In this document: piece by piece, positions 57,942 to 64,000 of the stretch
Layout: each line of letters opens with the position of its first letter
How positions within the stretch are numbered: position 1 is the stretch's first letter
Source of the DNA: Bombardia bombarda
Lineage: Eukaryota > Ascomycota > Sordariomycetes > Sordariales > Lasiosphaeriaceae
Direction of reading: 5' to 3'
DNA length: 64,000 nt
Assembly (NCBI GenBank): GCA_030512295.1
Contig: JAULSR010000002.1
Location: 3,596,001 to 3,660,000, forward strand
Program-made: the position numbers and the translations under genes
The notes under the pieces: model-generated
The model's database searches: none
What the model was told of the DNA's origin: nothing
What the model saw: the letters and a program-made list of their open reading frames with translations, nothing else

Positions 57942-59101
57942 TCACTCAGACAAGCACACCCTCTTGGAAACACTCCAGTTATCCTGAGGGGTGTACGTCG
58001 TCGAGGTCAGCGTGCTCGCGTAGATGTTGATCTCTTGCGCGGTGCGGCTGCCGGACTCATCATAATGAAGCAGATAAAACAAGATGATCTTGCCATAGTT
58101 GGACCCCTGGACGAAGACGGCGCTGACGGGGCTCGCGGGAATGGGGGTCATGTCGAGCGCGACGGGCTGCGGCTGTTTCAGGCCGCCGTTCTTGTCGATG
58201 CGGATCCACTGGACGTTGTTGTCGTCCGAGGTGTAGAAGCACCAGAAGTTGTGGCCGTCGTCGACGGCCGAGATGCTGGCCTGGCTCGAGAGGGCCTTGT
58301 TCTTGTCTTGGATGTCGTATGTTGCGTAGTCTGTCGTGGTCTGTGTTAGTTGTTGTATGGACTTGTGGAGAGGTGGATGCACGGGCGAGCCATACCATTG
58401 GGGCCTTGGTCCTGCGAAGATCCGAGCTCTAGTTTGTTGTACTGGAAGAAGAGCACTGGGTCTCGGTTGTCGTCTGTCGAGACCACCTCGATGCCTGGCT
58501 CTGGTGGCACGACGGCGAGGGATGTACCAAAGAGAGGAGGATCGTCGAGATCTGGGTTGCCGGCGTTCCAGCCGGTGGGGCTGAGGTTGACTAGCTTGAT
58601 GTCTCCGGTTGTGCTGTTGTCCTGGTAGTAAAGACAGATGAAGTCGTATTGGTACTGGTTGGTGAGCGTGATGGCGGCGAGCTTGGAGTAGTGGGCGGCC
58701 CTCCACTCCTGGTCGTAGAGCACACCCTTTTTCCAGCTACCATCCTCATAGTAGGCATCACGAAGGTAGTTGTTGTCGTCGAGGTAGAAGACGTAGCGCT
58801 GAATATGACAGATCAACATCCAATTATCTAGTAAAATGAACGGAAAGGCCTGGAATTGTACCTTGTTATAGTATCTCGTTGCTGCTATCGGGGTGAAACG
58901 CTTGGCTGGCGCTGAACCATTGAGTCTCGTGAGGCCGATGCCAATGTTATCACCAGTCACAGCATAGGTTTCCCCACTGCCGTTGAGGTTGCCTTGGATC
59001 TCCACAATCTCACCGTTGGCGGCCTGCGCATAGGTGAAGATGTTGTTCTTGTCCAAGGCAAATGAGGCAAGAACCGTGTTGGAAAGGTAGGTGTACGACA
59101 T
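57942..59101 (-). CDS. Fucose-specific-lectin-like beta-propeller protein
   Basis: Three exons (58862-59101, 58396-58798, 57942-58330; introns 58799-58861 and 58331-58395, both GT-AG) give 343 residues. Intron 1 has no stop and would add 21 residues if retained, but splicing joins RYYNK to RYVFYLDDNNYLRDAYYEDG, restoring the repeat. Successive blade-like repeats (YVFYLDDNNYLRDAYYEDGSWKKG, DFICLYYQDNSTTGDIKLV, DPVLFFQYNKLEL, NFWCFYTSDDNNVQWIRID) match the fungal fucose-lectin (PF07938-type) propeller pattern of aromatic strands and short hydrophilic turns. Such lectins bind fucosylated glycans and are thought to act in surface recognition or defence. There is no signal peptide, as usual for the family. 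Sugar specificity is unproven. A TATA-like element precedes it. Divergent from tyrosinase. Confidence 0.75.
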
Positions 59102-59191
59102 GGTTGAAGACGGGCGGTTGCTTGGTTGTGTGCTGTGATGTCCAGGTAAGGCATGAAGTTGTTTGTGTGATATGAACAGATACCATTTGCA

Positions 59192-59200
59192 TCTTATATC
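59192..59200 (-). promoter_or_regulatory. Candidate TATA box of the lectin-like gene
   Basis: On the minus strand GATATAAGA lies about 92 bp before the ATG at 59101. Confidence 0.4.
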
Positions 59201-60696
59201 CTTGAGGGAGGTGCTGAATCGACCAGATTCCAGTCGTTATCGTGATGCTATCGTCTGTCTTGATTTAGCATTACGGGTAGAGCGAATGGCGCAATGCTTT
59301 CTGCGCCCAATCGGCATATCCCGAGTATCCCAGGGGGCATCCATGGTGGTGGCTGTGGCTGTGGCTGCATGCAGTGTCTCAGCTGTTGTCGGGACTGGAC
59401 TGGATGCTGCATTCGCCAAGTTCTTTCGGCCTTCGTTGACAATGTATGCACGGCCCCGTAATTGTCCCAACTGGACAATATTAGTCTAACTGGACTAGCA
59501 AGCGCTGAGGCATATTCGAACTATTAGCATGGGCGAGAAGAGAGCGAGTCGCGAAAGTGTTTTGGGAGGAACTCTCTGCACCAACCATACATTACCAGAT
59601 TGACTGCTACGGTCGAACCAGACTCGCCGTTGGCTTGGTCCATGCTGCAGTCGCTGTCGATCCCGGCAAGACTCCTGGGTTTCCTGCACGTGGGTCAACC
59701 ACTGGGGCAACGGCATGGGAATGCTAGTGTAAAGGAACGGAAGCCAGAAAACCATGTTAGCAATGAATGCGATGACAACGGCCCTCAGCTTCGTCCCTAC
59801 CAGCCTGGATTTCCTCTTTGGTAAGAGATACATATGCATGAGACAAGGCAGTGCTGCAAGGCAATTGCCCATTCGTCAACCCCATGTTTACGCTGACCAT
59901 GGGATTGATGGCAGTGGGATGCAATGATGCAGATCCCTTCATGGGTAGGTACCTAGTCTTGAGCCGAAGACAGCAGCGCTAAGAAGCAGCAAGTGAGGAG
60001 CTGCCGATGGAAGCCAAGGACGACGGGATCAACTGATGCCTTATCCCCGCCTGTCGTTCCTTCCGCGACAGCAGCCTGGCAACCTGGACAGGCCTATTTG
60101 ATGCAGCTGGACGGATTTGACCAGCTGAAAGTCCCCTGTTGCAGAAACCATAGGCCCGAAGGTGCAGGATTCGTTATTGACCCCGCAAGTGTGCAGCCCC
60201 CATCACCGAAACGTGCTTTTTCTGCTTCCATCTCTTTGGCCGTTTTAGTGTGGCTTCTGCACATGGAAGCCCCCTTGACTCACCTTCTTTGGCCTAAATA
60301 AGCGAGGGCAGTGGAGCAACCAAAGTTGTCTGACAGCATGCGGGTTCATGAAGCCATCCAATCTCATCAACTAATTATCGACAACAACCCCTTCCCTCTC
60401 GCGATTTGACATCTCGACATGAAAACACCCCAACCACAACATCTGCACAGACAATCGTAGCGGCCACAAAGGGAGGCCAACCAGGAGATGGTCAGATTGG
60501 TTGGCCCAATTGCGGTCATCACCGGCGTACACGAGAAAGCACAACTCCTTCATGGATTTTATCTGCGACTCGTGCGTGGCCAATCATGACCAGACTAAAT
60601 TGCATCGACTTGATGCAGCATGTTGCAACTCCAACAAAGCACTGCTTTACGCTGTCTGATATTTCCCGAGCATTCCGCGATGGGTGTTATTCGATC

Positions 60697-60703
60697 TATA
60701 AAG
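60697..60703 (+). promoter_or_regulatory. Candidate TATA box of the tyrosinase gene
   Basis: TATAAAG lies 144 bp before the ATG at 60847, a usual distance for a TATA-driven fungal promoter with a leader of about 100 nt. Confidence 0.45.
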
Positions 60704-60846
60704 ACGCAAATACCTCCGCAACCAGACCTGATTCCAGTCCTTGATCACTCCTTGTCTTCAACTTACCCAAAGTAAAAGTCACAAGCACTCGTTACAAATT
60801 GCCCTTATCGTTCCTCTCGAATAGAGTAATTATTTCCAAAATCGAC

Positions 60847-63272
60847 ATGACTTCATACTCCATCAGGACAGTTGAGGAAAAGACCTACGCCATCACAGGC
60901 ATCAAGGCTGGCATCAAAGGTGATACGGTACCACTCCGCCTGGAGGTCGACAGCTGGTATCCTGGACAGAATGAACTGCACTTGCGACAAAACAGCTTGT
61001 ATTTGTGGGCCCTGAAGTTCTTCGAGGAGAAAAGCCCCGACGACAAGCTCTCCTTCTTCCAAGTGGCGGGTATGTAGACGCTGTCACTTGTTTCCTTGCC
61101 ATGGTTGCCGTTTGCTAATACAAAGCCATTCAGGAATTCACGGGTTACCCTTCATGCCATGGGACGAGGATACAGATGCCAAGACCCCCAACGAGGGCTA
61201 CTGCACCCACGACAGCATCCTCTTCGCGGTTTGGCACCGGCCCTACCTGCTTCTTTACGAGGTACACACGATTCACCGTTATTGAGTTTTATAATGATAA
61301 CTAACAAGTGATATATAGCAACTCCTATATGAGGTCATGATCAAGGATGTCATCCCCAAACTTCCTGTACCACAGCGTTCGGACTGGCTTGATGCCGCCT
61401 CCCAGTTCCGTCTACCCTACTGGGACTGGGCGCAGAAGAAGATACGAAGCAACAATACTCCGACATATGACATTCCCATCATCGCCAAGAGCCCTAGAGT
61501 CGAAGTAGTAGACCTGAATGACGGCACTTCGACTGTTTACATCGACAATCCCATGTACAAGTTCACCATGCCCGATAATGAGAGAATGGGCTGTGAAGGA
61601 ATTTCGGATATTCAGGACAGCACCACAAGTGGCAAGATCACGACCATTCCAGTAAGTAGCTACCGAAACCCAAGTGGAAGTACTAAAAGGTTGAGAGCAT
61701 AGGTGCTGATTGTCCTGATCAGTTCTCAAAGTCTCGTGGCACAAGCCGATGGGCGCCATATGATCCCCAGTCGACCAAAGTGTCTGTACAATGGGAGAAC
61801 GGCGTCGTAGATAATGACAAGATCACCCAGTCGCTGCAGGAGCACAACTGGTATGGCAAGAATGTCGACCAGGTTCCACTTTCCGAGATGGTTTACCGCC
61901 TCTATCTGCCTGACTACATCGACTCGTTCACGCAATTCTCGACAACAAAGTTCAAGAAGACACCCTCACCGGCCTCCTATCTGAATTTGGAGTACGTCCA
62001 CAATAATATCCACAACTGGTGTGGCGGCTTTGACGACTACGCCGGTCACATGTCGGAGCCCCCTGTCTCGGCATTTGACCCCATCTTTTGGATCCATCAC
62101 TGGTAAGCAAGATGCCAAAGCTTTTGTCACTCAGCCGTAGACTCTCCAACTGACCTTATTCTCAGCAATGTTGACCGCCAATTTGCCCTCTGGCAAGCCA
62201 TCAACGTCAACAACAAGAAGAACTGGTTTGAAGATCCAGATGAGCAGCTCAAGGACGATGGTAACTGGTCCATCCCCGCCGATGCTGTCGACACCCCAAC
62301 CACGGCGCTCGCTCCGTTCCACAAGGATACACAGGGCACATACTTCACATCCGACGACGTCCGTGACTGGATCAAGTGGGGCTACTCGTACCCGGAGCTG
62401 CAGCCATGGCTCGAAAAGTACAAGAAGAACGGTGTCTTTAACCAGGATCTCTATGTCAACGATGTCAAGTACGAGATCAAGCAGCTCTACAGTCCGTCGG
62501 AGCGAGCCCAATATACGGCCGATTACATTATCAACGTCAAGTACAAGAGGTCAGCTTACCACCACGACCCTCTCCTCTCTACTAGTTGTATCTCTCCACT
62601 GACCCAATATCATCTTCTCTGTACAGATTCGCTCTAAACGGCACCCCATACACGCTCTACTTCTTCATCGGCCACAAAGACTCTCTGGCTGACCACTCCG
62701 GTCTGCTCACCGCGCATCCGGACCATGTCGGCTACGTCTACACCTTCAGCAACCCCATCTACAGGAACCGCGCTGCCCCGGGCTGCCAGAACTGCCGCAA
62801 GAAGGCCGTCGAGGCCTCCTTCTCCAAGGCGCAGGTTCCCATCACGGGTGCACTTCTCGCCAGGATCAGGGCCACCAAGGAGCACGGGGAAAGCAGCAGC
62901 GGCGGCAGCATCAGCAGTGGTGCCGTCGTCGGGGGCGTCCACATCCCGCCGTTGCTGAACCTGGGAGTTGAGAATGTAGAGGAGTACCTTGAGAAGAATC
63001 TGCATTGGAGGATCAAGACGGTATGTGGATTTTTGTTCAGTTTGCTGGTGCTGAGGGGTGATGTGGAAGGAACCTTGACGAGTGGCATGGCTAATATTGA
63101 GGTGTGACAATAGCATGGTGGACGTGACGTCGACATTCCTGATGATGGGTCTATTGTCGAGGTATCGGTATACCACCGTAATGCCAAGTTTGATGACCAT
63201 ACTAGCAACGCGTCGTACAACCTGCTTGGGGGACCGACGAGGGGCAAGCCTGGAGGGTTCAGGTCGGTTTAG
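60847..63272 (+). CDS. Tyrosinase (type-3 copper polyphenol oxidase)
   Basis: Seven exons (60847-61069, 61134-61261, 61319-61651, 61723-62102, 62166-62549, 62627-63020, 63114-63272), all introns GT-AG, give 666 residues. CuA histidines: GIHGLPFMPW, GYCTHDS and FAVWHRPYLLLYE; the Cys two before the second His forms the Cys-His thioether known in fungal tyrosinases. CuB: VHNNIHNWCGG and DPIFWIHHCNVDRQFALW, the last spanning an exon junction. The enzyme hydroxylates monophenols and oxidises diphenols to quinones, the route to melanin and crosslinking. The C-terminal ~250 residues follow the catalytic core as the usual cap domain; PGCQNCRKKA is a Cys-rich element there. There is no signal peptide, matching cytosolic fungal tyrosinases that are activated by cleavage. 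The TATA box at 60697 and divergence from the lectin-like gene suggest a regulated promoter. Confidence 0.93.
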
Positions 63273-63784
63273 TTTGGGGGGGGGTTTTTTTTGGGAGATC
63301 TTGAGATTGTCGACTGGTGCTGAAACGAATGAAGGCTTCAACCCTCGTTGGAGATGGTGTACGGAAATAGATACACTGGTTCAAGGCCGCGAGAGCATAC
63401 AAATTAATATTATATAATCATGATATTCCGTAACTTTTCGAAGGGCATGCTCGACAAAAGAAGCTCAATGAGTCGGTGTTTCTCATTAGAGAGAAGCTTA
63501 GGCAAAGTAGCTTTCCTAGAATAATCTTATTTAACACGCATGCAACCAAAGTAATCACAACCATTAGAAAGACCATTGATAACTTGCAAAAGATTATTGT
63601 CTACCTTTCTATGGCTGAGAAGCCTTGAATGGGTGGGTGATTTACTTCTTGTTGAGCATGGTGGACAAATGTCTTCAAGTCGTCTTACCAGCCCTAACCT
63701 GCAGTTCGGATGGCCTGTGTGATATGTACAAAATTATTGCTCTCTTGACCAATCACAAGAGCAAGAAATTGCTTAGTTATCTGC
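63273..63784. other. Intergenic between tyrosinase and tRNA-Gln
   Basis: About 510 bp, AT-rich. No gene is supported. Confidence 0.5.
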
Positions 63785-63856
63785 GGTCCCGTAGTGTAGC
63801 GGTCATCACATCGGATTCTGATTCCGGTAACCCCGGTTCGATTCCGGGCGGGACCT
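63785..63856 (+). tRNA. tRNA-Gln (anticodon CUG)
   Basis: The acceptor stem GGTCCCG (63785-63791) pairs with CGGGACC (63849-63855). The anticodon stem TCGGA/TCCGG encloses TTCTGAT with anticodon CTG. The B box GGTTCGATTCC is perfect and there is no intron. A T-rich stretch follows within about 20 bases. Confidence 0.92.
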
Positions 63857-64000
63857 CATTCTTCACTTTCATTTTTGCCTCATTTCTCGCTATTGTTTCC
63901 CAGTCTCCAGCTGAAATAAGTTGATGCTGAACCTCTAACTAAAATTCCGTTAAACTGTGTCTGCATACGTAAATGTCGTACCAAGTCTGATTCGTTCTGT
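63857..64000. other. Window edge, no gene seen
   Basis: 144 bp without a supported feature. Confidence 0.5.

Larger units (their letters stand above)
59102..60846. other. Divergent promoter region of lectin-like gene and tyrosinase
   Basis: About 1.7 kb with no supported gene. TATA-like elements lie on both sides and are listed separately. A GTGGCTGTGGCTGTGGCTG short repeat lies near 59350. Confidence 0.5.

Overview
The window is nuclear DNA of a filamentous ascomycete (Pezizomycotina, most likely a Sordariomycete). The support is short 54-260 bp spliceosomal introns in most genes, an intron-containing tRNA-Pro, fungal-type HET, RAP1, PCL-cyclin, Swf1, Fmc1, tyrosinase and fucose-lectin proteins, scattered TAGGTAGG/CCTACCTA intergenic motifs, and no operons. 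I cannot name the species. Splice sites were read by eye: GT or GC donors, AG acceptors, and reading frame preserved across the join.

Layout. 1-11 kb: an aminoglycoside-phosphotransferase-like kinase (+), a HET-domain relic lacking the HET core (-), a small two-exon unknown protein (-), a nitrilase-superfamily hydrolase (-), the Hsp90 co-chaperone Aha1 (-), then an intron-containing tRNA-Pro(UGG). 11-32 kb is a dense housekeeping block: a 1,261-residue proline/serine-rich unknown protein (+); the mitochondrial pair fmc1 (-) and mrx8/EngB GTPase (+), divergent from a promoter with a telomere-type box; Swf1 palmitoyltransferase (-), divergent from the telomere protein Rap1 (+), whose leader also carries telomere-type repeats; a hypothetical gene tail-to-tail with rap1; an AlkB/ALKBH1-type dioxygenase (-), divergent from CDK1 (+). 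32-50 kb is gene-poor: I find only a PCL/Pho80-type cyclin (43.4-44.6 kb), flanked by about 11 kb and 6 kb of simple-repeat-rich DNA without a convincing gene. 50-64 kb is accessory: a cysteine-rich, probably GPI-anchored protein, a roughly 2 kb tandem duplication encoding two small C-x2-C proteins, a tRNA-like Pol III unit, a decayed fructosamine-3-kinase gene, a fucose-lectin-like propeller (-) divergent from a seven-exon tyrosinase (+), and tRNA-Gln(CUG).

Points that stand out. Rap1 combines BRCT, two Myb repeats, an IQ helix, an ARID-like domain and the Rap1 C-terminus, and its own leader carries telomeric repeats. Two genes (rap1, alkB) use GC-AG introns. Two otherwise intact housekeeping genes (mrx8, alkB) each look one base short in a GC-rich tract, which suggests either assembly errors or real lesions. 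The ~2 kb tandem duplication with paired cysteine-rich ORFs is the least explained structure.
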